A stretch of DNA of 46,893 nt from UBA9865 sp035647835 (GCA_035647835.1 DASRMS010000105.1:1-46893), one strand, 5' to 3'. Positions 33,101 through 41,049 are shown, numbered from the stretch's first letter. The notes: generated by a model not told the origin, from the sequence alone. Translations and numbers: made by a program.

Positions 33101-33853
33101 TTTAAGCGCTACAGCAATTGCTTGGGCACCTGCAGTTATTTTGGCGCTTTGTTTTTCATTTTCTGCCGCTAGTTGAGCTTTGCCGCTCTGAATTTTTTTT
33201 CTTGCTGCTAGTAACTGCCGCTCTGCTTGTGCTAGTTCAGCATCAACATTAGCCAGGATTTTTTGATTTAGTTCTGTGATTTTCTCGGAGCTAATCACAA
33301 CTTCAATCTTTTCTTCCAATAAACCCACACCAGAAACTGAGGCCACACCGTTTACACTTTCTAGCTCCGGGAGAATTTCTCCGCGCACTATTTGTGAAAC
33401 TTCGGCAGTATCCTTGCCTTCTATATCTACAGCTGCCACCATGATCGGCAGCATCTCAGGGTTCAAGCGCATAATCATTGACGATCCTACAGAGTCACTC
33501 CAAGCAGCTTTAATTAAATCAAGATTACCGTTTATCTCAATAGTTGCTGAGTCTAAATTCACATCATTATTGAACTCTAAAATAACGATTGATGAATTTT
33601 CTCTGGAAACTGAACTTATATTTTTGATGTTGTTGGTAGTTGCTACCACTTGTTCAATGGGTCTTGTGACCACCATCTCCACTTCCTCCGGACTTGCACC
33701 GGGATAGGAAGTCATCACCAGCAAATAGGGTAAATCAATTTTAGGCAGGAGATCTGTTTGCAGATTGATAAAGGAAACAGCTCCTAAAATAAGCACCAAA
33801 ATTACAGCAACAAAGACAGTATACCGTTTTTCTACACTAAACTTGGGCAACAT
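30158..33853 (-). CDS. RND efflux pump (HAE1-like) with long coiled-coil insertion
   Basis: 1231 residues, about 170-200 longer than AcrB or SwrC. The normal RND layout is present: TM1 (10-30), two large extracytoplasmic loops, two sets of six helices and the TM4 motif GMLVDNSIVVIEN with a single Asp where AcrB has two. In the first porter loop, residues 195-404 are an almost pure heptad-like helix run rich in Gln, Glu, Lys, Ala and Leu. It is inserted between EVVISSEKITELNQ and LTPKMIAGVLAAQN, a join that is contiguous in other RND pumps. No adaptor or outer-membrane channel gene is adjacent. ATG at 33853 with AGGGGG upstream. Substrate unknown. Confidence 0.9.
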   Translation of the reverse strand: MLPKFSVEKRYTVFVAVILVLILGAVSFINLQTDLLPKIDLPYLLVMTSYPGASPEEVEMVVTRPIEQVVATTNNIKNISSVSRENSSIVILEFNNDVNLDSATIEINGNLDLIKAAWSDSVGSSMIMRLNPEMLPIMVAAVDIEGKDTAEVSQIVRGEILPELESVNGVASVSGVGLLEEKIEVVISSEKITELNQKILANVDAELAQAERQLLAARKKIQSGKAQLAAENEKQSAKITAGAQAIAVALKQIEQAEVQMIAGEPQLEQTKKALQSVLDVINYSEEQLIAQKEALLKQEELTEAEQTQLEFIAQSLTAVAAKKAETNNDLAVITAQTASLQEQKTLLTEQKQSLAEQEKQLQSGRQLLAAEMEKAKTELLSGEITLNQKITEFERAKEEAFKNASLEGALTPKMIAGVLAAQNFAMPAGYLTESGTDYLVKVGDKLSEVDELTKLVLFDTGISGIEKIRLDDVAEIAVKDNADDTYAKVNGNNAVILTFQKQSNFSTAAVSDSIEKKFAELLESNEKLNLTALMDQGVYIGIVIDSVLDNLIYGGLLAVLILWLFLRDLKPTLIIALSIPISVVFAIAMMYFSGLTMNIISLAGLALGIGMLVDNSIVVIENIYRLRNEGVPVIQAAIEGAKEVMGAIAASTFTTACVFLPIVFTQGITRQIFADMGLTIAYSLFASLIVAITLVPTLASIMLNQTQEKEHHFFDGLLKVYERTLRWSLQHKAIVLVFVVALLGLSGFLALSMGTSFIPEMEAPQMSVAVTMPPEASFAEALAMSETVIERIDELAEIETIGAFQNSMMGGMGGLGSGGSGNSVSLYLVLKEDKARSNTEIAAEIRSLTADLECSITVTSSNMDISALGGAGLEVIIKGRELDTLREIAAEITQIMQATAGTVEVSDGMEQKSTELRIAVNKEKAAEKGLTVAQVFASVNSLLADKNATTLSVANQDYPVIIIDGKSQTLTRDNVADLVVAGSQNGESTEVKLADIAAINEAEGLSSITRDAQERYISVTASIDADHNIGLVSRELEEKLQDYQLPSGYRVELAGETELINNSFVDLIYMLLLAIVFIYLIMVAQFQSLLSPFIVMFTIPLAFTGGLLALAITGYELSLIAMLGFLVLSGVVVNNGIVFVDYTNQIKGKGLSVKEALITAGKTRLRPILMTALTTILGLSTLSLGVGMGAETLQPLAITAIGGLAYATVLTLLVVPVMYALFNKDQQDHQS

Positions 33854-33886
33854 GTAATTTCCCCCTAAGCTGTTACGCTAATAAAA

Positions 33887-33900
33887 TGACTAAGCGGTCA
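33887..33900. promoter_or_regulatory. Possible repressor site downstream of the RND promoter
   Basis: TGACTAAGCGGTCA, an inverted repeat TGAC-N6-GTCA placed just after the predicted transcription start. Such a site would suit a TetR-type repressor; none is adjacent. Confidence 0.4.
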
Positions 33901-33910
33901 GATACTTCAT

Positions 33911-33940
33911 AGTGTAGTTTAAATGTGCAGGTATTGTCAA
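33911..33940 (-). promoter_or_regulatory. Sigma-A promoter of the RND gene
   Basis: Perfect TTGACA (33935-33940), 18-bp spacer, TACACT (33911-33916) on the minus strand. Confidence 0.68.
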
Positions 33941-34031
33941 TATGCCGAAAGCTTTTTCAATTGCAGCCAAGAATTACGATTTTATCCGCACAACCATCGA
34001 CTATCTATTCCGGCGTCTCACTAGATGTAGT

Positions 34032-34061
34032 TAAAAAAGGCCACTCGCTTAGAGTAAGCCT
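34032..34061 (-). terminator. Intrinsic terminator of the GPH symporter gene
   Basis: Stem of AGGC plus TACTC with GAGTG plus GCCT (one bulged T), five-base loop, followed by TTTTTT on the minus strand. Confidence 0.85.
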
Positions 34062-34072
34062 CTTTTACTTAC

Positions 34073-35452
34073 TTAAGCCGCATCTCTTTGATCGATCTCT
34101 TTTTGATATTCTGCTAATTTTTCTCTTGTTAGTCTATAGCCAAAGGTAATGATCAGCGCCGCGGCCAGAGCAAAAATACCAGGAACCAATAAGAAGACAT
34201 TAGTTACAGCTGTTTTCAGCTCTAGTGTAGCAGTTGCTGGATCAGCACCGACGATAAAACCAGCTAACCCTAAAATTAGCGGGATTAAGGTACCTCGCGA
34301 AATCACAGCAGTTTTTATGGAAATGTTCATCAGACCCATCACAAAGGGAGAAGCATTCTCCCCGGTCTTCCATTCACCATAAACAGCAGCATCTGTATAT
34401 AGGGCAACCATCACCGCAGTCAATACACCTAAGAAGAATCTGGCAACCAAGACGACAATAAAGAAGCTTGTAACATTGAAGGCGAGCAGCCTAGTAACAA
34501 ATAAGGAAACGGCTAGACCAAACAGACTGACGATCGCAGCGCTTCTGGTTGAAAGCACTCTTGCCATGTTACCGCTAAAGTAAGCACCTATCACTTGCGC
34601 AATAGCACCGGTAAGCAGATAAACTGGCAATAACGCCTGGTTTTGCGCCACATAGATAAAATAGTAGGCGGCAGCAGCACTCATAATAAAGTTGACCATA
34701 TAACGGAAAAAGTCACCCACTACTAACATCATCAAAGGCGGGTTTTGTATGAGGCTTTTAACCATAATGCCCAAGCTTACTTTTTGTGCCCCAGGAGCAA
34801 CATCCGCTTCTTCACCTGTTTCCTCATAACCATCGGTTATCTTAAAGACTATCCAATAGCCAAGCAGCATGGTAAAAGCCATCACCCCTGCGAGCAGTGA
34901 GTAACCCATAACTTCATTACCGGTTAAATTACCCAGCATCACGGCCAAGGGCAAACCAATATAGGAGAAGAAGACCCCAGCTAAACTCGTCCAAGTACCC
35001 CTTCTAGAGGCTAACAGCCCTCTTTCTTCAGGGTTATTTGCCAATACATTAATCAGAGCAACATTACCGACCCAGGCAATATTCCAAATAATATGACTCA
35101 AGATAAAGCCCGCACAAACGATAATGGCCGCAATTGGCTCGGGGCCAATTCTGGTGTACTGGAAAGCATAGAGGACGACAACTGCTGGCGGTGCTATCAA
35201 CAGCCAGGAACGGTTACGTCCCCACTTTAAAGCTTTGGTGCCGCTAATAATTGCTCCATAAAATGGAGAAAAAACAGCATCCACAATACTTGTCACCGAG
35301 CCAATAAGTGCGACGACAGCCAGTGAATATTTGGCAACATCAGTTAAGAAATATACGAAGTAAAACAATTCTACACTGGTCATTAAGGAAAAACCAAGGT
35401 CACCTATCCCGTAGTAGGTTTTTATAGCTTTGCTTAACGGTTTTTTTTGCAT
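34073..35452 (-). CDS. MFS transporter, GPH (MelB-like) sugar:cation symporter family
   Basis: 459-residue membrane protein with twelve predicted helices. The start YYGIGDLGFSLM and the loop DAVFSPFYGAIISGTKALKWGRNRSWLL are typical of the glycoside-pentoside-hexuronide family, which imports sugars or sugar acids with Na+ or H+. A central loop (about 210-225, EETGEEADVAPG) is acidic. No glycosidase or sugar enzyme is adjacent, so the substrate is unknown. ATG at 35452 with AAGGAGAG upstream. It stands alone between terminators. Confidence 0.85.
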   Translation of the reverse strand: MQKKPLSKAIKTYYGIGDLGFSLMTSVELFYFVYFLTDVAKYSLAVVALIGSVTSIVDAVFSPFYGAIISGTKALKWGRNRSWLLIAPPAVVVLYAFQYTRIGPEPIAAIIVCAGFILSHIIWNIAWVGNVALINVLANNPEERGLLASRRGTWTSLAGVFFSYIGLPLAVMLGNLTGNEVMGYSLLAGVMAFTMLLGYWIVFKITDGYEETGEEADVAPGAQKVSLGIMVKSLIQNPPLMMLVVGDFFRYMVNFIMSAAAAYYFIYVAQNQALLPVYLLTGAIAQVIGAYFSGNMARVLSTRSAAIVSLFGLAVSLFVTRLLAFNVTSFFIVVLVARFFLGVLTAVMVALYTDAAVYGEWKTGENASPFVMGLMNISIKTAVISRGTLIPLILGLAGFIVGADPATATLELKTAVTNVFLLVPGIFALAAALIITFGYRLTREKLAEYQKEIDQRDAA

Positions 35453-35573
35453 CAGCTAAACTCTCCTTTTGTCTTCAGATTATGGTGTAAAAACCAGTAC
35501 CAAAAGGCATATGCTTTAGCTGTAGTTTCTCCCAATGTAAAGTTAATATTTCGTCTTTTTTTGGCTAAGGGCC

Positions 35574-35626
35574 GCACAAAAAAAGGAGCAGGCCCTGATC
35601 TGAATCCCCAAGGCTTGCCCCTTTTT
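35574..35626 (-). terminator. Terminator of the P-type ATPase gene
   Basis: Ten-bp outer stem AAAAGGGGCA/TGCTCCTTTT around an imperfect inner stem, then a run of T on the minus strand. Confidence 0.82.
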
Positions 35627-35651
35627 GTTGATTTATTGTTTGCTCATTATT

Positions 35652-38324
35652 CTATGTGGTACTTTCCTTACTCTGAGTTGAGTTTGTAATCTTTTTGATA
35701 ATTTCATTGACAATCAACGGCAGCAAGGAAAAAGCAAACACTAAACCCCAATCACGAAAGCTTAAATTATGCACTTTAAAAGCATTGGCCAAGAAAGGCA
35801 CTGAAATCACACCGAATTGTAGGATAAAACCAACAATGATGGCGCCAATTAAATAGATATTAGAAAAAATGCCGATTTGGAAAATTGACTTGCTCGAACT
35901 GCGCACAGTTAATGAATAGAACAGCTGCGAGGCAGCCAGAACAACAAAAGACATAGTTCTAGCATACGTAAGGACCGTCTCAGGGATATCTGTGGAACCG
36001 AGACTATAGCCGTGTTCACTTAGGCCAAAGTAGAAGGCCAGCAGCGTCAATGTGCCGATCAGTGTACCGCCTATAATAGACCGGGTTCCCGCCCCGTTAG
36101 CAAAGAAACTTTCTTTAGGATTACGAGGCTGTTTTTTCATTACATCTTTATCTCCAGGATCCACACCAAGGGCAATAGCGGGCAGGGAATCAGTGATTAA
36201 ATTGATCCACAAGATTTGCGTAGGCAGCAGCGGCACTGGCCAAAAGAAGAGAATCGAGGCAAATACGGCTATTACTTCACCTAAATTACAGGAAAGAAGG
36301 AAGATCACAGACTTCTTAATATTATTGTAAATGTTTCGGCCTTCTTCAATGGCGCGTACAATGGTGGTAAAGTTATCATCCGTGAGGATCATATCACTGG
36401 CACCCTTAGAAACATCTGTGCCGGTAATACCCATGGCCACGCCAATGTCCGCATATTTTAATGATGGTGCATCGTTAACTCCATCACCTGTCATGGAAAC
36501 AATATTACCGTGCGCTTTATAGGCCCTCACAATTTTTACTTTATGTTCGGGTGAAACTCTGGCAAAGACTCGATAATTACTAATTTGCTCGGAGAATTCC
36601 TCATCGCTCATCTCATCGATTTCTGCACCTAAAAGACTCTGCTCGATACCATCAGCAATGCCAAGTTCTTTGGCAATGGCTACGGCAGTGTTGCGATGGT
36701 CTCCCGTGATCATGATTGGTGTGATCCCTGCTAATTTTGCTTCCCTGATTGAATCCTTAACTTCTAGTCGCGGCGGATCAATCATGCCTACCAAACCAGT
36801 TAAGGTCAGCTCTTCTTCCATCTCCTCAGGGGTAATCAGCACCGTAGTATCTTTATAGGCAGCACCTAGGACACGCAGGGCGTTATTAGACATCTCGTCA
36901 GCTATCTTCAGGTATTTTTCCTTCATGGAATCTGTTAACGGCACAACTTTCCCATCTACTAGGGCTGTTGTCGCAAGATTAATGATATTATCGATAGCTC
37001 CTTTAGTATGTACTCTGAAACCATCGCCTTCCTTATTAAGCGTAGACATTAGTTTACGATTAGAATCAAAAGGTTTTTCTGCTACCCTCTGATGTTGACT
37101 ATTTAATTTAACTTTAGCAAGATTGAAGCGCTCACCTAACACCACTAAAGCAATTTCTGTGGGGTCGCCTGTACTCTCGCCATTTTCATAGGTGGCATCC
37201 GAACATAAGACAAAGGTCTTCATAAGATTAATTTTATCAACATTAGTTATGGTAAAATCGCTGCCGGTTTTAGGAACGTCTGCCAAGTTATTGGCTGTAT
37301 AAGTTTTGACAACAGTCATTTTATTTTGGGTTAAAGTGCCGGTTTTATCTGAACAAATAATATTTACCGAACCTAAAGTTTCTACAGCAGGCAGTTTTTT
37401 CACGATAGCATTGATCTTGGACATTTTTGTTACACCCAGAGCTAAAACAATCGCTACAATAGCCGCCAGGCCTTCTGGAATAGCAGCTACCGCCAAACTA
37501 ATGGCCGTGAGAAACATCTCAAATAGATCTCTTTTCTGGAATAAGGCAATAACAAAGATTAAGGCACAAATACCAATAGCAATAAAGCCTAATATTTTGC
37601 CCAGTTCTTCTAGCCTCTTTTGTAAAGGAGTCAGCTCTTCATGGTCTTCGTCAAGAATTTTAGCAATTTTACCTACTTCTGTCTCCATGCCCGTAGCGAT
37701 AGCCACGCCTTCACCCCTGCCATAGGTAGCAAGGGTAGACATAAAAGACATATTAGATTTGTCACCAATCGGCGTTTTAGGATTCACATGCAGCTTTTCT
37801 GCGTTCTTATCCGCAGGTACAGATTCACCGGTGAGGGCAGATTCTTCAATCTGTAGATTAGCGCTGTCAATGAGCCGTAAATCTGCCGGGATATATCTTC
37901 CGGCATCGATGATCACAATATCGCCGGGTACAACTTGCTCGGAATCGATCTCTTTTACTTCGCCATCTCTCCTCACAATTGCTTTCGGTGTCGTCATCTT
38001 TTGCAGGGCTTCAATCGCCTTTTCTGCTTTATATTCCTGCACCACACCAATCACAGCATTTAAAATTACAACCAAGAGGATAATGACAGCATCAACATAT
38101 TCTTGAATCACTAAGGTAATCGCTGTTGCCCCTAACAAAACATAAATCAGCATATCCTGCAGTTGGGCAAAAAATAGTACGATTAAACTTTTTTTCGGTT
38201 TACTCTTAAGTTTATTTTCGCCATACTTGTTTAGCCTTTCTTGAGCTTCTTCACTCGAAAGGCCTGCGGCTGGATCCACAGCAAATTCTTTTAGCACTTC
38301 TTCTTGCGACTTGGCAAACCACAT
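35652..38324 (-). CDS. P-type cation ATPase (Ca2+/Mn2+, P2A type)
   Basis: 890 residues, usual P2A length. N-terminal cation ATPase domain, TGES (165-168), TM4 motif AIPEGL (281-286, E284 equivalent to SERCA E309), phosphorylation site DKTGTLT with D326, hinge TGDGVNDAPSL, and TM6 NLITDSLPAIALGVDP carrying Asn, Thr and Asp ion ligands. It exports divalent cations from the cytosol. Sequence alone fits Ca2+, but the upstream yybP-ykoY element, which senses Mn2+, argues that Mn2+ is a physiological substrate. ATG at 38324 with GGAGGGTG upstream. Single-gene transcript with a terminator at 35574. Confidence 0.93.
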   Translation of the reverse strand: MWFAKSQEEVLKEFAVDPAAGLSSEEAQERLNKYGENKLKSKPKKSLIVLFFAQLQDMLIYVLLGATAITLVIQEYVDAVIILLVVILNAVIGVVQEYKAEKAIEALQKMTTPKAIVRRDGEVKEIDSEQVVPGDIVIIDAGRYIPADLRLIDSANLQIEESALTGESVPADKNAEKLHVNPKTPIGDKSNMSFMSTLATYGRGEGVAIATGMETEVGKIAKILDEDHEELTPLQKRLEELGKILGFIAIGICALIFVIALFQKRDLFEMFLTAISLAVAAIPEGLAAIVAIVLALGVTKMSKINAIVKKLPAVETLGSVNIICSDKTGTLTQNKMTVVKTYTANNLADVPKTGSDFTITNVDKINLMKTFVLCSDATYENGESTGDPTEIALVVLGERFNLAKVKLNSQHQRVAEKPFDSNRKLMSTLNKEGDGFRVHTKGAIDNIINLATTALVDGKVVPLTDSMKEKYLKIADEMSNNALRVLGAAYKDTTVLITPEEMEEELTLTGLVGMIDPPRLEVKDSIREAKLAGITPIMITGDHRNTAVAIAKELGIADGIEQSLLGAEIDEMSDEEFSEQISNYRVFARVSPEHKVKIVRAYKAHGNIVSMTGDGVNDAPSLKYADIGVAMGITGTDVSKGASDMILTDDNFTTIVRAIEEGRNIYNNIKKSVIFLLSCNLGEVIAVFASILFFWPVPLLPTQILWINLITDSLPAIALGVDPGDKDVMKKQPRNPKESFFANGAGTRSIIGGTLIGTLTLLAFYFGLSEHGYSLGSTDIPETVLTYARTMSFVVLAASQLFYSLTVRSSSKSIFQIGIFSNIYLIGAIIVGFILQFGVISVPFLANAFKVHNLSFRDWGLVFAFSLLPLIVNEIIKKITNSTQSKESTT

Positions 38325-38414
38325 AGCCTAAACACCCTCCATTTTTGTTTTCTTATTTTTTCTTTGTCTGCATCTATTTATGCCCTCAGCCTATTAACAC
38401 AAGCACTGCCTAGT

Positions 38415-38462
38415 AAACAAAAACTCTGCACCTAGACTTGCCACGGCAAGACAGACGCAGAG
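38415..38462 (-). terminator. Riboswitch expression-platform terminator
   Basis: Outer stem CTCTGC/GCAGAG and inner stem CTTGCC/GGCAAG, then TTTTTGTTT on the minus strand. Its 5' CTCTG is also the 3' strand of aptamer helix P1, so the two folds exclude each other. The remaining 38325-38414 shows no further element. Confidence 0.82.
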
Positions 38463-38551
38463 TCTCACGATTTAAAACAATAAAGCCGGGCTTTATTAAG
38501 AGCCGTAATGACGACTTTATGCTGCTGTTGAGCAGACGTTACTCCCTCTGG
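38458..38551 (-). ncRNA. yybP-ykoY Mn2+ riboswitch aptamer
   Basis: On the minus strand: CAGAGGGAGTAACG, then AAAGTCGTCATTACGGCT, then CCCGGCTTTATTG, then GAGACTCTG. The conserved GGGAGTA, AGTCGTCA, CCGGCTTT and GAGAC parts are in the order of the yybP-ykoY family. Helix P1 is CAGAG/CTCTG. The first conserved run has GAGGGAGTA where GGGGAGTA is usual. Mn2+ binding should stabilise P1, block the terminator and turn on the ATPase gene. Confidence 0.85.
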
Positions 38552-38571
38552 TAATTAATTCAATTAAGTGA

Positions 38572-38600
38572 AGTTTATCATGCCTGTTTGTTTACGTCAA
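38572..38600 (-). promoter_or_regulatory. Sigma-A promoter of the riboswitch-ATPase transcript
   Basis: TTGACG (38595-38600), 17-bp spacer, TAAACT (38572-38577), ending about 20 bases before the aptamer. Confidence 0.72.
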
Positions 38601-38663
38601 TAGCTTTTTAGAAGCAGTAAAAGCAGATGAAGTCTATTTGCCGAATTTTAATGCAGCGTTATT

Positions 38664-39005
38664 TTATCTTAAGATTACCACAGTAACACCGGCATTATTT
38701 GCCACTTTGAAGTTAAAGTTCTCTAATGCTTTACACATGCCAATCATTTCTCTTTTGCGGTCTATCCACTGCTCACCGCCAGCATAGGTTCTGACTATAC
38801 CCTTCAGACTATGTTCACTAAGTACTTTTGCTACCGCCGGTTTAATTTTGCCTCCTACCCCTGTAGACCCGTAACCATGAATAAGAATAACAGCTTTATA
38901 GCCTTGACGCTTAGCTGTAGTTAGGGCATTTTTCATTCTTTGTATCGCCGCCTCTACCGTCGGCAATCCTTCCTCTAAATTGACTTGAGCAACCTTTTTG
39001 CGCAT
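38664..39005 (-). CDS. Smr-domain protein
   Basis: 113 residues consisting essentially of one Smr (MutS2 C-terminal-like) domain: VNLEEGLPTVEAAIQRM opens the fold and VILIHGYGSTGVGGKIKPAV contains the conserved HGxGS/TG loop. Smr domains nick or bind branched nucleic acids. The usual LDLHG motif is changed to VNLEEG, so catalytic activity is uncertain. The open frame reaches 39050, but AAGGAGG five bases before ATG 39005 fixes the start. No operon partner. Confidence 0.82.
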   Translation of the reverse strand: MRKKVAQVNLEEGLPTVEAAIQRMKNALTTAKRQGYKAVILIHGYGSTGVGGKIKPAVAKVLSEHSLKGIVRTYAGGEQWIDRKREMIGMCKALENFNFKVANNAGVTVVILR

Positions 39006-39168
39006 AATAACCTCCTTCGCGACTACTAATAATCTGCTCTGCAAACGCATATTTATCTAAAAGTTATACTTTACATCATTATTTGTCAATAACTAGAGAA
39101 GTCAATAAAATCCGCAGTAAGCAGATAGTGATACTATTGTCTAAACTTCCTAAAATATACTTTTCCTA

Positions 39169-39197
39169 TTGATAAACTTTTCACACCGTGTTACATT
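39169..39197 (+). promoter_or_regulatory. Possible promoter of the second lipoprotein gene
   Basis: TTGATA, 17-bp spacer, TACATT, about 70 bases before the ATG. Confidence 0.48.
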
Positions 39198-39269
39198 AAA
39201 ATTTGTCAGTGTTTTTACCTTGCCTAAGGGTTAACCTGACATAGAAGAATGAAAAAGGGGAGAACTAAG

Positions 39270-39806
39270 ATGAAAAAAGCTTCATGCATTTTGCTTGTCC
39301 TGGTTTCGTTGTTTGTGTTGGTTGGTTGTTCCGGCGGGAAGACACCTGCTAATGCCGATCCCATTAAAATGGGAAGAGTCGAGCATGCTGCCCATGGGAC
39401 AAAATGCTTTGCAGTTGCCGTAGTAGCTGTACAAGGTGACACCATTGTTGGTGCTTCACTGGATGAATATCAATTTATGAGCACTGATGTTGCTACCGGT
39501 GTTCCCAATGCTGATGCGGACTTCGCTAAAAACTTTGCTGATCCCGCAGTTGTTTTAGCTTCAAAACGGGCAAACGCCGACTACTACAGTGAGCATATGA
39601 CGGAAGCAGCTGGCGCAACAAAACGTCTTGATGAACAGTATGACACCATTGAAGCATACGTAGTGGGTAAAACTGTTGCGGAATTAGAAAGCACCCTGTC
39701 CGAAAACGACGGCGCTGGCATGATTGATGCAGTAAGTTCTGTTACCTTAGTAGATACTAAAGGCTATGTAGAAGCACTTGTTGCTGCTGCTAAAGCTGCA
39801 AAATAA
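39270..39806 (+). CDS. Lipoprotein, paralogue of the SGAT lipoprotein
   Basis: 178 residues: signal peptide with lipobox VLVGC (C20) and a compact domain. Alignment by eye with the 16230-17021 product matches the beta segment before DEYQF, KTVAELEST (there KTVAEIEDA), and the C terminus DAVSSVTLVDTKGYVEAL in the place of DIRSGATMSLSDAHGDIL. The FMN-attachment core SGAT is therefore SSVT, which should not be flavinylated. Cys in HGTKCFAVAV is unexplained. ATG 39270 is chosen over ATG 39249 because AAGGGGAG is seven bases upstream. Function unknown; probably anchored outside the membrane. Confidence 0.78.
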   Translation: MKKASCILLVLVSLFVLVGCSGGKTPANADPIKMGRVEHAAHGTKCFAVAVVAVQGDTIVGASLDEYQFMSTDVATGVPNADADFAKNFADPAVVLASKRANADYYSEHMTEAAGATKRLDEQYDTIEAYVVGKTVAELESTLSENDGAGMIDAVSSVTLVDTKGYVEALVAAAKAAK

Positions 39807-39842
39807 ATTCTCCATGATCACGTTACAATTTTAATAGTAAGA

Positions 39843-39873
39843 AAATCGCGCCTAGGACATAGGCGCGATTTTT
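39843..39873. terminator. Bidirectional terminator
   Basis: Twelve-bp perfect stem AAATCGCGCCTA/TAGGCGCGATTT, loop GGACA, T-run to the right and A-run to the left. It serves the lipoprotein gene (+) and the small winged-helix gene (-). Confidence 0.92.
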
Positions 39874-39891
39874 ATGTAGTTACATTCTGGT

Positions 39892-40071
39892 TTATTTACT
39901 GATTTCCCAATAACACCTTGTGGGGGAAACGATTTTTTCCTCTTTTTTAAGTTTTTTCATTACTTTGTCCACTTCTTTTCTGTCTACACCCGTAGCGGTC
40001 GCAATTTCGCCGGCACTTGCAGGCTTGTCCGCTTTGTTGAAGAAATCAAGTACTACTGCATAACTATCCAC
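39892..40071 (-). CDS. Small winged-helix DNA-binding protein, 59 residues
   Basis: Short gene with GTG start at 40071 and AAGGAAGGA upstream. The product begins MDSYAVVLDFFNKADKPAS and contains GEIATATGVDRKEVDKVMKK, a helix-turn-helix, followed by LKKEEKIVSPTRCYWEISK as the wing strands. This is a complete minimal winged helix of MarR/ArsR-like type with no effector domain. It has its own sigma-A promoter at 40109-40137 and a strong terminator. One Cys near the wing may sense redox or metal; this is inference. It is not cotranscribed with mrp if its promoter is used. Confidence 0.8.
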   Translation of the reverse strand: MDSYAVVLDFFNKADKPASAGEIATATGVDRKEVDKVMKKLKKEEKIVSPTRCYWEISK

Positions 40072-40108
40072 AGCGATCCTTCCTTTCCTTCATTTGATAG
40101 TTTATCTT

Positions 40109-40137
40109 ATTATAGCACGCTGTAAAAAACCTTACAA
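40109..40137 (-). promoter_or_regulatory. Sigma-A promoter of the small winged-helix gene
   Basis: TTGTAA (40132-40137), 17-bp spacer, perfect TATAAT (40109-40114) on the minus strand. Confidence 0.75.
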
Positions 40138-40189
40138 ATCTCTTTTTACCATTCTTACCTGCAAGCCAGCAATATTCTCTGACAGGCTT

Positions 40190-41026
40190 CTAGACTAGCT
40201 TCTTTTCTAGGTAATCCGCTAAGGGCTCGAGCCAATCACCGGCAAAAAGTTCGATTTGACCTCTATCAACGGCATAAGCAAGTTTAGGATCTATAGGTAG
40301 CTTTGCCAGTAAATCAATATTGTGCTGCTGTGCAGTTTCTTCCAAGTGGCTATCACCAAATATTTTATGATTTTCTTTGCACTCAGGACATTGAAAATAG
40401 GACATGTTCTCGACTAATCCTAAAATAGGAATATGCATCATTTCTGCCATTTTAGCCGCCTTAGAAACGATCATGGACACAAGTTCCTGAGGTGACGTTA
40501 CAATGATAATGCCATCGATAGGAATTGATTGGAAGACGGTCAGGGGAACATCTCCTGTTCCTGGCGGCATATCAATAAACATAAAATCAACATCCTGCCA
40601 GATCACATCGGTCCAAAACTGCTTTACGGCACCCGCGATAATGGGCCCCCGCCAAACGACAGGATCGGTATCATTAGGCAATAGTAAGTTAATAGAAATA
40701 ATATCAATACCTGTTTTGCTTTGTACAGGATAAATGCCTTCTTCACTGCCGGTCGCTTTCTTTTTCAGGCCAAAAGCTTTGGGGATGGAGGGACCGGTAA
40801 CATCTGCATCTAAGATCGCACTATGATAACCTTTTCTATTCATCATTACTGCCAAAAGGGAGGTAACAAGTGATTTGCCCACACCACCTTTTCCGCTCAG
40901 TACACCAATCACTTTCTTAATTTTACTTAACTTATGTGGTTTAGCGGAAAAATCAGGCTGAGCCTCTTTTCTTTCTGCACAATCCTCACCACAACTGCTG
41001 CAATTCTCGTTACAACTTTCACTCAT
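40190..41026 (-). CDS. Mrp/NBP35-type Fe-S cluster carrier ATPase
   Basis: 278-residue P-loop ATPase that assembles or carries [4Fe-4S] clusters. An N-terminal cysteine cluster C5, C9, C12, C16 (NBP35-like) precedes the deviant Walker A GKGGVGKS (45-52), the switch DADVTGPSIP, and FIDMPPGTGD. A C-terminal CPEC is the cluster-bridging motif of the Mrp dimer. I chose ATG 41026 because AAGGAG lies nine bases upstream; GTG 41044 sits before that site. Third gene of the DUF5320-DUF134-Mrp operon, a set seen in anaerobes with metal-cofactor proteins. Confidence 0.92.
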   Translation of the reverse strand: MSESCNENCSSCGEDCAERKEAQPDFSAKPHKLSKIKKVIGVLSGKGGVGKSLVTSLLAVMMNRKGYHSAILDADVTGPSIPKAFGLKKKATGSEEGIYPVQSKTGIDIISINLLLPNDTDPVVWRGPIIAGAVKQFWTDVIWQDVDFMFIDMPPGTGDVPLTVFQSIPIDGIIIVTSPQELVSMIVSKAAKMAEMMHIPILGLVENMSYFQCPECKENHKIFGDSHLEETAQQHNIDLLAKLPIDPKLAYAVDRGQIELFAGDWLEPLADYLEKKLV

Positions 41027-41049
41027 GCTGACTATCTCCTTCACAAATA

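Noticed and set aside
35453..35573. Operator for the GPH symporter at an imperfect dyad near TGGTTTTTACACCA
   Set aside because: The dyad is weak, the nearby promoter is unclear and no regulator gene is adjacent.
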